Assembly: GCA_031280955.1 (NCBI GenBank)
Contig: JAITGA010000023.1
Location: forward strand, 162,196 to 226,195
DNA from: Lachnospiraceae bacterium
Lineage (GTDB): Bacteria; Bacillota; Clostridia; Lachnospirales; Lachnospiraceae
Length of the DNA: 64,000 bases
Direction of reading: 5' to 3'
The position numbers and the translations under genes were made by a program. Position 1 is the first letter of the stretch, and every line of letters begins with the position of its first letter. Positions 16,131-25,889 of the stretch are shown one piece after another. Below the pieces are notes generated by a model. The model had not been told where the DNA came from. It saw nothing but the letters and a program-made list of their open reading frames with translations, and made no database searches.

Positions 16131-16453
16131 TTCGGTGCACCCCCATTCAATATTTGTTCAGTTATTTTCAAAATATGGGACATTCGCTGATAGTCGGCGC
16201 GTAATATGCTTTCGCCTGTTTGTGAGAGGGCATATACTTTGCGTCTGACATCATCACTTGGCATTGAAATGATGAACTCTTTTTTGAGCAGATTTTCAAT
16301 AGCTCCGTAAAGTGTTCCCGCCGCCAATCTGACTTGACCATCACTAAGTTCCTCGACTTTTTGCATGAGTACATATCCGTGTGTCGGTTCTTTCAGAGCC
16401 AACAGGATATAGTAGACCGTTTCCGTTAGAGGAAGGTTTTTATCTCTCCTCAT
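16127..16453 (-). CDS. PadR-family transcriptional regulator
   Basis: 108-residue winged-helix repressor: TVYYILLALKEPTHGYVLMQKVEEL, then LAAGTLYGAIENLLKKEFI and RRKVYALSQTGESIL are the PadR consensus blocks, with a short dimerisation helix at the C-terminus (PadR subfamily 2). A strong AAGGAGG precedes the ATG. The promoter just upstream contains repeated TATAC/GTATA motifs, so autorepression is likely. Confidence 0.92.
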   Translation of the reverse strand: MRRDKNLPLTETVYYILLALKEPTHGYVLMQKVEELSDGQVRLAAGTLYGAIENLLKKEFIISMPSDDVRRKVYALSQTGESILRADYQRMSHILKITEQILNGGAPK

Positions 16454-16482
16454 AAGACACCTCCTTATACTAAGTTGCGCTA

Positions 16483-16531
16483 TACAGTATCGCTATACAT
16501 TCATTATATATAGTGCGACTGTATACGTCAA
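16483..16531 (-). promoter_or_regulatory. promoter and putative operator of the padR-DUF2812 operon
   Basis: On the minus strand -35 TTGACG (16526-16531) and -10 TATAAT (16503-16508) are 17 nt apart, a near-consensus promoter. Between the -10 and the ribosome-binding site lies TATAGCGATACTGTA (16483-16497); a related inverted half (ACTGTATAC read on the plus strand) lies inside the spacer. The same 15-mer occurs in the leader of the Tad locus (40444-40458). Confidence 0.65.
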
Positions 16532-16693
16532 GAGGTTTTTGAAATATTATTTATTTTCTTTAACAGAGAACTGAAAGGAAACTAATAAGATGAATAAATA
16601 CACGCACCAGCGGCGAGGACGCGATTTTACTTTGCTCGAAGAAGTCAACCATCTCCGCAACGTTGAACTTTGCATTGAGAGGAACTACAACAA

Positions 16694-18286
16694 TCAATAC
16701 CTCTGATACAAGTGATACCACCGTGTGTCAACCGAACCGGCACCGTGTAACACTGCAATATGTTGATAATGATCAGCAAAACGCCAATACTCTTCATTAG
16801 GACGTTCATGTTCATTATAGGTATGAATGATTACAAACTCATTTCTTCCTTGTCGCACGGCTTCCTGAAGACTATCAAATAGTTGTGGATATTGCTCATA
16901 GCTAACATTAATTGTGCAAAAATAAGGCTCTTGGGGAATAATACCACTAGCTGTATAGAAACCACTATCAAGCGCATCCACTTGCAAAAGGGTTGGATTA
17001 CCATCAGAAGCATATTGATGAATAAGCTCAGCCATCTTAATCTGTACCGGCATTTGGCGATGCATAAATGCAGGTTCAAATACTGCTCCCTTTACCATTA
17101 TTAGTATCAGTAATACTGAAAAAACTGCAACCCCTTTGGTGACTTTACTAATCTTTTCGCCCTCAGTAACTATCTCCAACCATGCACATATTGCGATTAC
17201 ACCCATGATTGCAAAGACAGAAATTGGAATACACGAGTAAAGAAGCGCACCACCGATGTATATAGAAAACACCAGTAAGGCAAATGAAAGACCATAGGCA
17301 ATGAAATAGGGGGTAAAATAGACTTTCAATTGTTTCTTTAGTGATTGAAACCATCCGTGCCCCCTCCCATTCTTCTTTTCTTCCTCATTTCTCATTTTTA
17401 TCAGTACAAACAAGAACCCTAGAGCAATCGTCAATGTATACCCCATTCGTATCCGGAATGAAATCATGGTAATATAAAGACTGGAAACCAATCTATCCCA
17501 AAAAGTTTCATAAACGCCTGATGCTTGTATAAAGCTTATCTTGAAATATACTTCATAAAATGCGCCAAAACTCCCGGTTATGAGCAAATACAGCAAAAAT
17601 GGTAAAATTACCATACCTACTCCGCCTAGAAACAATACAATATATCTCCATAACTGCCGATATTCCCTTTTTTGTAACAAGTCAAAAATAATCATTATGA
17701 TAAAACCAAGAAAAAATAACACCAAATTAAACTTTATCATAAACACCATCGCAAACAGTACTCCTTGGCATATAACATGACCGGATTTTGATGAAGCAGA
17801 ATCATTGACAAAATAAAGTGTAAAATAATACAAAGAAACCGTGAACATGGTAAGAACAAAGTCCTCTGCCCGCCCACCTTCAAAGCTGCGAAGTAAAAGA
17901 AATAACGGGCAAATTATAGCTACCAGAAAACTCATTTCGGCTCGCCTAATGAACAAAGAAGCAATGCGGAAAACATAAATTGATGAGATAGTTAATGCTA
18001 TCACTTGTAACAGGAACAGACCCAGATAACCTGTTTTTTGAATTAACGAAGCAACCCCAAATAACAGAAAGAGAAATGGTCCTTTATGGTCAATCAAATC
18101 CACATATGGCACATATCCGCGGACAAAACCTTTCCCTACCGTAAAGAAGATGTTAATATCATTCCAACCATTAAATGGGAAAAGTGGTGACGAATGAGTG
18201 GTAAAAAGAAGTAAAACTAAGGAATATACAGCAAGTAAGATGTATATCGTCGTTGTTTTGTTATAGAGCTTACCTTTCACCCCCAC
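16694..18286 (-). CDS. GT39-like polytopic membrane glycosyltransferase
   Basis: 530 residues with about eleven hydrophobic segments. The first extracellular loop has the acidic FVRGYVPYVDLIDHKGP, the catalytic-type Asp motif common to ArnT/PMT-like (GT-C fold) enzymes that use polyprenyl-phosphate sugars. C-terminal soluble domain of about 110 residues (PVQIKMAELIHQYASDG to RWYHLYQRY). Substrate and acceptor unknown; probably cell-envelope glycan or protein glycosylation. Start is GTG one base after the addA stop, with GGTG-rich rather than clean SD; a second GTG two codons on is equally possible. Confidence 0.72.
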   Translation of the reverse strand: MGVKGKLYNKTTTIYILLAVYSLVLLLFTTHSSPLFPFNGWNDINIFFTVGKGFVRGYVPYVDLIDHKGPFLFLLFGVASLIQKTGYLGLFLLQVIALTISSIYVFRIASLFIRRAEMSFLVAIICPLFLLLRSFEGGRAEDFVLTMFTVSLYYFTLYFVNDSASSKSGHVICQGVLFAMVFMIKFNLVLFFLGFIIMIIFDLLQKREYRQLWRYIVLFLGGVGMVILPFLLYLLITGSFGAFYEVYFKISFIQASGVYETFWDRLVSSLYITMISFRIRMGYTLTIALGFLFVLIKMRNEEEKKNGRGHGWFQSLKKQLKVYFTPYFIAYGLSFALLVFSIYIGGALLYSCIPISVFAIMGVIAICAWLEIVTEGEKISKVTKGVAVFSVLLILIMVKGAVFEPAFMHRQMPVQIKMAELIHQYASDGNPTLLQVDALDSGFYTASGIIPQEPYFCTINVSYEQYPQLFDSLQEAVRQGRNEFVIIHTYNEHERPNEEYWRFADHYQHIAVLHGAGSVDTRWYHLYQRY

Positions 18287-18287
18287 C

Positions 18288-21200
18288 TCACACCACTATC
18301 GCCTCATTAAGCGAAAACGAATAAATAATCTTCTCTTTTATCGGTTGTCCTGTCAGTTGTGTTAGTGCCTCCCCGTAATAATCAAGCTGCTTTTGATAGC
18401 GTTCAATCAACTCTTCCCGCCTCGTTACCACATCTGACTTGTAATCAATTATAACCACTCCATCCGCTTCCGTAAAGTAAACATCTATAATGCCTTGGAT
18501 CAAAATCGTCTCCCCCGGCGGTAATTCGGGATGCAGACGATTGGCTGCAACCCCAATCACGAATGGCTGTTCCTTGTATAAGCATCCGTTTCGTTCGGCT
18601 TCGCTCATTCGCCTTGCCAATAAGGACAAGCCATCGCCGGATGCTGCCTGCTCTTTCGTTTTTGCTATAAAAAAAGCAGTTATCTTGGCGAGCGGCACCG
18701 CTTCAGCATATTCATTTGATAAACGTCTGTTAATGACAGCGTTTTCCAGTTGTGCGGCAACAAGCGACATTAATGTTGCCTCACTTTTCATATCGTCGTC
18801 CGCTGTCATCATGATTTTCTGATACTGCTCTGTCAGTTTATAGATATTCATTACTTCCATCACCCGATGATAGGCACTGCCACGCTCAGCACCGCTGCCA
18901 ACTTGATAACGGGGTTTCGGTGGCATACTTTTATCGACCAACTCCTCATCCTTGCTGACTTTTGCAAAATCAGGGATGTAAGGCACGACTTCCGGCTCTT
19001 GATACAGGAGTTGTTCAAAAAACGAAAAACTACCTTCTTCCGTTTGCATAACGCTTGTTATTTTATCGTTTCTTTTTAACTCTGTTACTGTAGTTTTCGC
19101 ATAAAGCTTCGCCAAATCAGCAAACTGATACGAACTGGCAAATCGCCTGGATAGCTCTTTATATAGACTGTCACGGGATATTTTTTGCTCCCAGACTGAA
19201 AGTAAGGCTTCCTTGCGCTTTATGGCTTCGCCGGCCTCAATTACCGCTTTGATGGTTAGTTCATCGGATTTCACCGTCTTTATCCTGAATATATCGGCAG
19301 CGGCTTCACAAGTGATAAGCGGCAAAAGTAACTCCAGAAAACTACCCGCCTTAAATAATTGAAGATACGAGAGGGAACAGGGGGTATTGCTTTCACCCGG
19401 CAAAGGTTTCTTCGTCACTCCCGTCAGAATCAGCTTCTCCTTTGCTCTCGTCATTGCCACATAAAGAATCCTAAACTCTTCACCCAAACTGTCAAGCTGT
19501 AGTTTGCGACTGATTACACGCCGCCGCAAGCAAGGTCGCCGCACTCGGCGAACGGTATCAATATAGTCAACACCTATCCCGAGGTCGGCATCGAGACACA
19601 CCGAATCACGGCTATCGCTGACATTGTGTTTTTTGTGTAACCCTGTAACGAAGCAAACAGGAAATTCGAGTCCCTTGCTTTTGTGGATACTCATTATGCG
19701 GACGACATCAGCATGTTCATCATCCAAAAGAGCTTCACCATAATCAATGTTGTACTTCTCCAACTGTCCGATATAGCGGACAAAGTGAAAAAGACCATGA
19801 AAACTTGTCTCAGCATATGCCGCTGCCTTTTGCATGAGCATTTCCAGATTGGCTATCCTTATTTTTCCATCCTCACGGACAGCTACATCGTGATAATAAC
19901 CACTATCTACGATTAATTCGCCCAGCAGGTCAGCGATAGTCACGTACACGGCTTTTTGCCGATACTTGTCTATATACCCCAAAAATAACCGCACCCGCTC
20001 CTGTAAAGCCCTCATCGTAGCTACAGTTATTCCCTTCACATCGGATAAAACTTCCCCGCCACTTACAAAAGCCAACAAATCTTCATACAAAGTTTGTTTT
20101 CGCTTACCGCCATGATATGCCTTTGCCTTGATAAGGGCAATTTCCCCATCGTCAAAATTGCCGAAAAATGATTTCATCACCCCGAACAAAGGAATATCCT
20201 GGAGAGGGTTGTCAAGAACACTAATCAGCTGCAAAACCGTCTGCACCTCTGTTACTGCAAAATAACCGGTTCGTGCCGCCGTAAGGACGGGAATACCTTC
20301 TTCTTGTAAAATAATCTTGAACGCCTCATCCCTGCCGCTGACCGAACGCATCAAAATAACGATATCGCCATACCGCAGCGGTCGTAATCCCCCTGCTCCA
20401 TCGCTTACTTGATAACCATCCATCAACTCATCAATGCGATGAGCGACCATCCGCGCCTCTTTTTCAATATCTGAATCAGGGTTCATCTTGTCATTTTCTG
20501 CCGTTATCTGCTCTGCCTTAGTCGCTCCGGTGGCGATTTCAACCTCATCATCGAAAGCAACCGCTTCATCTGTTCTATCTGACTGCGACAAGTCCATTAA
20601 GAGCAACTCACTTTGGTTGATTTTATCATCATCAATACTATTATCAGGATACTTCGCTCCGGCAACAAGATGGGCTTCCTTATCATACTCGACCCCGCCC
20701 AGTGTTCTTCTCATGATATGGGAAAAAATATAGTTGACACTATCCAGTACCGCTACTCGACTGCGGAAATTCTGGTTGAGGTCAATACGGACACTATCGG
20801 GTGAATCCGGATATGTCTCATATTTTTCAATGAAAAGCTCCGGACGAGCGAGACGAAACTTGTAAATACTTTGCTTTACATCACCCACCATGAAGCGACT
20901 TTGCCGTTCTTTGTCATCTCCGGCAATGGCAATCAGCAGCATTTCCTGTTTTAAATTGCTGTCTTGGTACTCGTCTGTCATCACTTCAACAAAATGCTCC
21001 CTAAGCTCCAGAGCTACTGCTGATGGCTTGATGCCGTTATCTGTTTTATCCCACAAAATCGCCAACGCCATATGCTCCATATCGGCAAAATCAATGATGT
21101 TCCTCGACCGCTTGGCAATATCGAAACGTTCCAGATACTCTATTGCCAAATCCGCCAATACGGAAACGGCAGGGCTAATTGCCGCCATTCGCACCGCGAC

Positions 21201-22199
21201 ACTATTATATGGTTGGGAAAAGAAGCTCGCCCCCATCGCTCTTAGGGTTTCTTTGATATCATTTCGTAGTTTTTTTACTTGCTCTCGTTTTTCCGGGGAG
21301 ACAGAGTCATCACGTTTCCCCGGCAAGGAAGTGAAGTGCAGTGTTCCCCATGCGGAAAAAAGATCATCATACACCATAACGCTTGTTATTTTATCATCAA
21401 CCAGGCTATTTCCCAATATCCCTTGCAACATTTCTATCTCTTTGTCAATAGTTGCCGCATACATATACGGCCCGTCAGGCTCTTCACAAACGCTGCGGAT
21501 GGCGATCATATCCTCTAAGCAACCCTGCAACAGATACTCGGCAAAAGTGATAAGATATGAAAGTAAACCATCATGGGGAGAGGCTTTCGCTATATCATCC
21601 GTTTGATAATCATACTTGCGTTCTGCCAACCATTCTTTTGACCACGGAAAGCTGATTGCCATGTTGTATAGCTTCTCAATTAGCTCCTCCAAGCGGCGGT
21701 CATTGGTCCCATGGGCAAAATAGGCAGCGCAAGCAAGAAACTCTTCACTCCTCTCCTCATAACGGCTTTCCAAAAGTTCGCTGATGACTTCCTTCTTTAT
21801 CAATTGGAGTTCACTTTCATCAGCAACCCGAAATGCGGGGTCAAGATTTATCGCATGGAAGTGATTACGCAGTATATACAAGCAAAAACTGTCAATAGTC
21901 GTGATTTGCGCATGGTTGATGAGGGTCATTTGTCGTTCCAGATGGCTGTTTTGCGGTTCACTTTCAAGTTTTTGCCCCAAAGCCCTAATTATCCGTTCTT
22001 TCATCTCCGCAGCTGCCGCATTGGTAAAAGTAAGCACCAACAGGCGGTCGATGTCAATCGGAGCTTCTTTATCGCTGACAATCTTAATAATCCGCTCAAC
22101 CAAAACTGCCGTTTTCCCCGAACCGGCTGCTGCCGAAACCAGAATGTTTTTGTCACGGATATCAATTACCGATTGTTGGGTCTTGGTAAAATTCATCAT
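18288..22199 (-). CDS. addA: ATP-dependent helicase/nuclease subunit A (AddA)
   Basis: UvrD-type helicase with C-terminal nuclease, the 3'-strand-acting half of the AddAB double-strand-break resection enzyme. 1303 residues, family-typical. Walker A AAAGSGKT at 23-30, motif Ia LTFTNAAAAEM, Walker B/DEXX as MTDEYQDSN, motif IV NFRSR, motif V MSIHKSKGLEFPV, motif VI LYVAMTRAKEKLIL, and nuclease motif IIDYKSDVV near residue 1255. Starts directly after the addB stop codon; the start reads ATG ATG. Confidence 0.97.
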   Translation of the reverse strand: MMNFTKTQQSVIDIRDKNILVSAAAGSGKTAVLVERIIKIVSDKEAPIDIDRLLVLTFTNAAAAEMKERIIRALGQKLESEPQNSHLERQMTLINHAQITTIDSFCLYILRNHFHAINLDPAFRVADESELQLIKKEVISELLESRYEERSEEFLACAAYFAHGTNDRRLEELIEKLYNMAISFPWSKEWLAERKYDYQTDDIAKASPHDGLLSYLITFAEYLLQGCLEDMIAIRSVCEEPDGPYMYAATIDKEIEMLQGILGNSLVDDKITSVMVYDDLFSAWGTLHFTSLPGKRDDSVSPEKREQVKKLRNDIKETLRAMGASFFSQPYNSVAVRMAAISPAVSVLADLAIEYLERFDIAKRSRNIIDFADMEHMALAILWDKTDNGIKPSAVALELREHFVEVMTDEYQDSNLKQEMLLIAIAGDDKERQSRFMVGDVKQSIYKFRLARPELFIEKYETYPDSPDSVRIDLNQNFRSRVAVLDSVNYIFSHIMRRTLGGVEYDKEAHLVAGAKYPDNSIDDDKINQSELLLMDLSQSDRTDEAVAFDDEVEIATGATKAEQITAENDKMNPDSDIEKEARMVAHRIDELMDGYQVSDGAGGLRPLRYGDIVILMRSVSGRDEAFKIILQEEGIPVLTAARTGYFAVTEVQTVLQLISVLDNPLQDIPLFGVMKSFFGNFDDGEIALIKAKAYHGGKRKQTLYEDLLAFVSGGEVLSDVKGITVATMRALQERVRLFLGYIDKYRQKAVYVTIADLLGELIVDSGYYHDVAVREDGKIRIANLEMLMQKAAAYAETSFHGLFHFVRYIGQLEKYNIDYGEALLDDEHADVVRIMSIHKSKGLEFPVCFVTGLHKKHNVSDSRDSVCLDADLGIGVDYIDTVRRVRRPCLRRRVISRKLQLDSLGEEFRILYVAMTRAKEKLILTGVTKKPLPGESNTPCSLSYLQLFKAGSFLELLLPLITCEAAADIFRIKTVKSDELTIKAVIEAGEAIKRKEALLSVWEQKISRDSLYKELSRRFASSYQFADLAKLYAKTTVTELKRNDKITSVMQTEEGSFSFFEQLLYQEPEVVPYIPDFAKVSKDEELVDKSMPPKPRYQVGSGAERGSAYHRVMEVMNIYKLTEQYQKIMMTADDDMKSEATLMSLVAAQLENAVINRRLSNEYAEAVPLAKITAFFIAKTKEQAASGDGLSLLARRMSEAERNGCLYKEQPFVIGVAANRLHPELPPGETILIQGIIDVYFTEADGVVIIDYKSDVVTRREELIERYQKQLDYYGEALTQLTGQPIKEKIIYSFSLNEAIVV

Positions 22200-25100
22200 C
22201 TACTTGCTATCCCCATGATTTATGTCAATATCACTCTTTGCCGGAAACTCTTGGATATTTACCTCATTTTCTTCTTTCATTAACTCAATAATCTCACTGC
22301 GACTTCTTTTCTCCAACCGCCGCTTCCTCTGCCGGCGCGGGTCATGACCGCAGATATTTTGGTATTCACAAAACGCACAACTACTTTCTGTACCCCTTTG
22401 ATAGGGATTTAATGAAATGTCACCATTTTTTATCTCTAATGCCATCTTCTTGATTTTTTGTCTGGTATATTCAGATAAAAGGGTGAAATCCGCAGCGGAA
22501 ATAACCCGAGAAGTCGCAGAAAAACTGCCGTCTTTTTTTTGCTCGACAGGAATTACCTGTGAACGTCTGTCAAAGCCACGGTCGATATGGCGGATAATTT
22601 CACCATCTGCATTGACCACTCCTTTCATCCGTAGCAAACCCAACAGTTTCCCTGCCAGTTCATCATCATTCAGTTCTTTGTCCTCTTCGATCAGCGGGTC
22701 AAAAACTTGATAGTATAAAGCGGCAGCGGGAATAATATCTTTCCCCGGATTTTCCCGTTGCAAAAACTCCACCGCCGCACTCAGATACACGATTAATTGT
22801 AATTGCAAGCCATGATAAAGAGCCGAAAAATCAATATCACTGCTCCCCGATTTGTAATCAACCACTTTGACCAAAACTCCCGCCGCAGTCTTGCATATGT
22901 CGATGCGGTCAATTTGTCCCTTAACGGAAAACTGTGCCGTTTGCGCCTCTTCCTCTGCCTCTATTTCCAAAACTCCCCCATCACCCGGGAAAACACTCCC
23001 ATTACTGCCAAAGGAAGTACTGTGAAAACCGATTTCCCCAGCCATATATCGGAAATCGCCTTGCTCCATCTGCCACCGCAGTGTCTGGATAGTCCGTGCC
23101 ATCACCCGATGAATCCGCCCGATCAACTGCTCATTTCTGGCACTTCCCCGTAAAACCATCGCATAGTCCCCCGCAGAGATTTCACTAATCGCCCGGGTCA
23201 ACAGCCGTTCACCGTCCGTATTCGAGAAATCCGCCCAATCAAGGCTTTCTTCCCGCAACAGCTCCGCAAACCGTGCCAACACGCTATGGTACACCACCCC
23301 CAAATCAACTGCCTCGAAACCATACTCATCCCTGAGTGCCAGAGAAAGCCCGTGGCGGAGAAAATGAGCGTAGGCACAGGCAGCGTATTTTTCCAGACGA
23401 CTGATACTTACTTGCAAAACCTCACCATAAAGCATATCAGCAAGGAAGCGGGTAAGCGGATGATGCGTATAGCGGTAAAATGCCTGTTCCACCATCCGTA
23501 TCAGTTTCTGCTTTGCCCCCTCATCTTTTCGGTAAATATACCCCAGTACCATCAAGGTGCGAAAATCTGCGGTAATTAACCAGGGATGTTCACGGCGAAA
23601 ATCTGAATTTAATCTTTCATTACTCCCCTCGGCGTATCTGCGCAGAGTAGAAGTAAACAAATCATAGCTGTCAGATAGTCCATATATCTCACTTAACTCT
23701 ACATTGTCACCGACCTTTTGCGGCAAAAGTAAAGGGAAAACCCGCCGTAAAGCCGCAATCAGGTAAGATGGGCGGAGACTCTTTCCCTCACTATCGACCC
23801 GTGCATATGATAAATAAAGCCGTTCTGCAGGACGTGTCATGGTGATATACAGATAAAGCCGTTCAATATAGAGCTTCTGCCGCTGTGATGGAGCTAGTTC
23901 CCACTTTGAGCTTTGCAAAAACTCACGGTCAAGAGCAGATAACAAACCCCCGCTCCCGCTTTGGGGAATACTGCCGTCATTGACTCCGAGAAAAAATAGT
24001 GTCCGTACCTGTGACAGCCGGGTTCGCTCAATATCACCGACAACAACCCTGTCAATGCTTTGCGGGATCGTGCCTATCTTGATTTCTGCCAATCCTGCAT
24101 CAAGGATTTCTGCAAACTCATCAAGTTTCATCGGCTCATCTTTTAGTAATCCATGTATTTGCTCCAACAACTCCATCACCAAGCGATATATCTGGGCATA
24201 TTCCTTCGCCCGTACCATATCACCATCCCTGTGGAATCTCTGCTCATAAACTGCCAACTTCGCCTGACTGCGTCCGCCAACGATGAAATCGTATAACATG
24301 GTGACGATCCCGGCGGCAGTCTTTTCTCCTTGGTTGAGTGGGGCAAGAAAAGTGAGTATTTTCGTCCGTAAAGCATTGAGTATTTCCAACTTTTCGCAAA
24401 TCTCATTTTCATTCCACTTAGATAAGGTGCGGATAAAAGACTCCTGCCACATCTTCTTTCCCCTGATACCACACGCCAACACATAATTTTCCAAGTCATC
24501 AACTTCCTCATTTGTCATATCGACAAATCCACTTCGCAGAAAATGAAAAATAGCCTCATAAGAGTAATTTTTGTTGATAACCCTAAGTGCTGAACGGATA
24601 AATTCGGTAAAGGGATTGAGTAATATTCCTTGTGTCCTGTCAAGATAAAGGGGAATCTGATATTTGACCGCCTCACGCTCCAGCAAGCGTGCATAACGCT
24701 TCATATCACCCGCAATGATGGCAATTTCTCGATATGAGTGGTTTTGCTCTGTTACCAGCTTCTTGATTTCTATAAAAGTCCGGCGCACCTCATCACTTAT
24801 TGCTCGTGCTTCGAAAATCTGAATGGCAGCCGTACTCTCTCCTTGATATGGCACGACGGGATAGCGGAACAAATACCGCTCCAAATGCGCTAATTCATTA
24901 GCCGCAGGAAGACTCGAAAAACGCCGCGGTATCCTGTCTACCCCTGCCTTTTCTGTACCGCCGACGATGACATCGGCCATCCTTTTCACTCCTACTTCAT
25001 CAGCAAGCTGTGTCAAATCAGCGATTGTTTTGTCGGATAAATAAAATAACGTATGTTCTTTATGAGGCGACGCTTGTTCTTTATAAAATAACGTATGTTC

Positions 25101-25889
25101 TTTATCAAATAACGTGCGTTCTTTGCAAAATAACGCATGTTCTTTATGATCTAACGCACGCTCTTTTACGTCGTCAAGTGATGTTCCCTCATTTCCCCTT
25201 ACAACAGTGACTATCACCCGCTCTGTGAGTCCCATCAAGTTTTGCATCAAGCGGTTTTGGATGGGCGTAAAACCGGTAAAACCATCAAACGCAACCACGC
25301 TGCCACGAATCAAATCTGACTGCGGTAAAGCAGTTCGCAAAAGTTCAAGCGTTTCTTCGGTGGTGATGAAATTGTCTTTGATAAAAATGAGAAACTCTTC
25401 ATAGAGACGGCGAATATCACTAAGTTTTGCCGCCAATGCACCCCTACGAGCGGCAAACTCGACCATCGCCGTCATTTCTGTTGGCGAAATCGCATATTGC
25501 ATCAATTCAGATATTGTTGACTTTAATTCGCTAATGTAACCCGGTTTCATAAGACTTTTTCCGATAACAGGCAAATCAGCGGTTATATTGGCAGCTACTT
25601 TGCGCAGGATTAGGCTTTTGCCCGTGTCATCAAGCAATATCGGTGGTTTGACCCCGACTTCGGTGAAAACCCTATGTGCCAGCCGTGCGAAACTGAGAAC
25701 TTCAATGTTCATAATCCCGCGGCGGGGATGTGACTTCACCAGCTCCATTTGCGTATGCATCGTAAACTGATCAGGAACAATCAAAAAGAAACGTTGATTA
25801 GGCTTCGCAAGCGACCACTTAATCAAATCATGATTTAGTTTCCAGCTCTTCCCTGTCCCAGCTGCTCCCAGGTAAAATTGCAGACTCAT
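22200..25889 (-). CDS. addB: ATP-dependent nuclease subunit B (AddB)
   Basis: Inactive-helicase/nuclease subunit of AddAB that senses Chi and degrades the 5' strand. 1229 residues. Walker A GAAGTGKS at 8-15; C-terminal RecB-like nuclease with VKVVDYKSGSS; iron-sulfur cysteines in KYAACAYAHF and CAFCEYQNIC. Unusual: residues about 241-283 are six tandem heptads of type KEHTLFY, an in-frame minisatellite not expected in the family. Overlaps the HAD gene upstream by ATGA and abuts addA. Confidence 0.96.
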   Translation of the reverse strand: MSLQFYLGAAGTGKSWKLNHDLIKWSLAKPNQRFFLIVPDQFTMHTQMELVKSHPRRGIMNIEVLSFARLAHRVFTEVGVKPPILLDDTGKSLILRKVAANITADLPVIGKSLMKPGYISELKSTISELMQYAISPTEMTAMVEFAARRGALAAKLSDIRRLYEEFLIFIKDNFITTEETLELLRTALPQSDLIRGSVVAFDGFTGFTPIQNRLMQNLMGLTERVIVTVVRGNEGTSLDDVKERALDHKEHALFCKERTLFDKEHTLFYKEQASPHKEHTLFYLSDKTIADLTQLADEVGVKRMADVIVGGTEKAGVDRIPRRFSSLPAANELAHLERYLFRYPVVPYQGESTAAIQIFEARAISDEVRRTFIEIKKLVTEQNHSYREIAIIAGDMKRYARLLEREAVKYQIPLYLDRTQGILLNPFTEFIRSALRVINKNYSYEAIFHFLRSGFVDMTNEEVDDLENYVLACGIRGKKMWQESFIRTLSKWNENEICEKLEILNALRTKILTFLAPLNQGEKTAAGIVTMLYDFIVGGRSQAKLAVYEQRFHRDGDMVRAKEYAQIYRLVMELLEQIHGLLKDEPMKLDEFAEILDAGLAEIKIGTIPQSIDRVVVGDIERTRLSQVRTLFFLGVNDGSIPQSGSGGLLSALDREFLQSSKWELAPSQRQKLYIERLYLYITMTRPAERLYLSYARVDSEGKSLRPSYLIAALRRVFPLLLPQKVGDNVELSEIYGLSDSYDLFTSTLRRYAEGSNERLNSDFRREHPWLITADFRTLMVLGYIYRKDEGAKQKLIRMVEQAFYRYTHHPLTRFLADMLYGEVLQVSISRLEKYAACAYAHFLRHGLSLALRDEYGFEAVDLGVVYHSVLARFAELLREESLDWADFSNTDGERLLTRAISEISAGDYAMVLRGSARNEQLIGRIHRVMARTIQTLRWQMEQGDFRYMAGEIGFHSTSFGSNGSVFPGDGGVLEIEAEEEAQTAQFSVKGQIDRIDICKTAAGVLVKVVDYKSGSSDIDFSALYHGLQLQLIVYLSAAVEFLQRENPGKDIIPAAALYYQVFDPLIEEDKELNDDELAGKLLGLLRMKGVVNADGEIIRHIDRGFDRRSQVIPVEQKKDGSFSATSRVISAADFTLLSEYTRQKIKKMALEIKNGDISLNPYQRGTESSCAFCEYQNICGHDPRRQRKRRLEKRSRSEIIELMKEENEVNIQEFPAKSDIDINHGDSK
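25042..25167 (-). repeat. 21-bp in-frame minisatellite in addB (six copies)
   Basis: Six imperfect 21-bp units, plus-strand consensus AAATAACGTATGTTCTTTATA, encode KERALDH, KEHALFC, KERTLFD, KEHTLFY, KEQASPH and KEHTLFY. The unit length preserves frame. Confidence 0.9.

Noticed and set aside
16590..16706. 38-codon plus-strand frame MNKYTHQRRGRDF... with AAGG upstream
   Set aside because: No recognised family, overlaps the end of the GT39-like gene on the other strand; could be chance or a gene remnant.
20890..21606. 238-codon plus-strand frame
   Set aside because: Lies wholly inside addA in antisense; composition mirrors the addA codons.
25042..25167. AddB repeats as a CRISPR array
   Set aside because: Contiguous 21-bp units inside an intact reading frame; no spacers.
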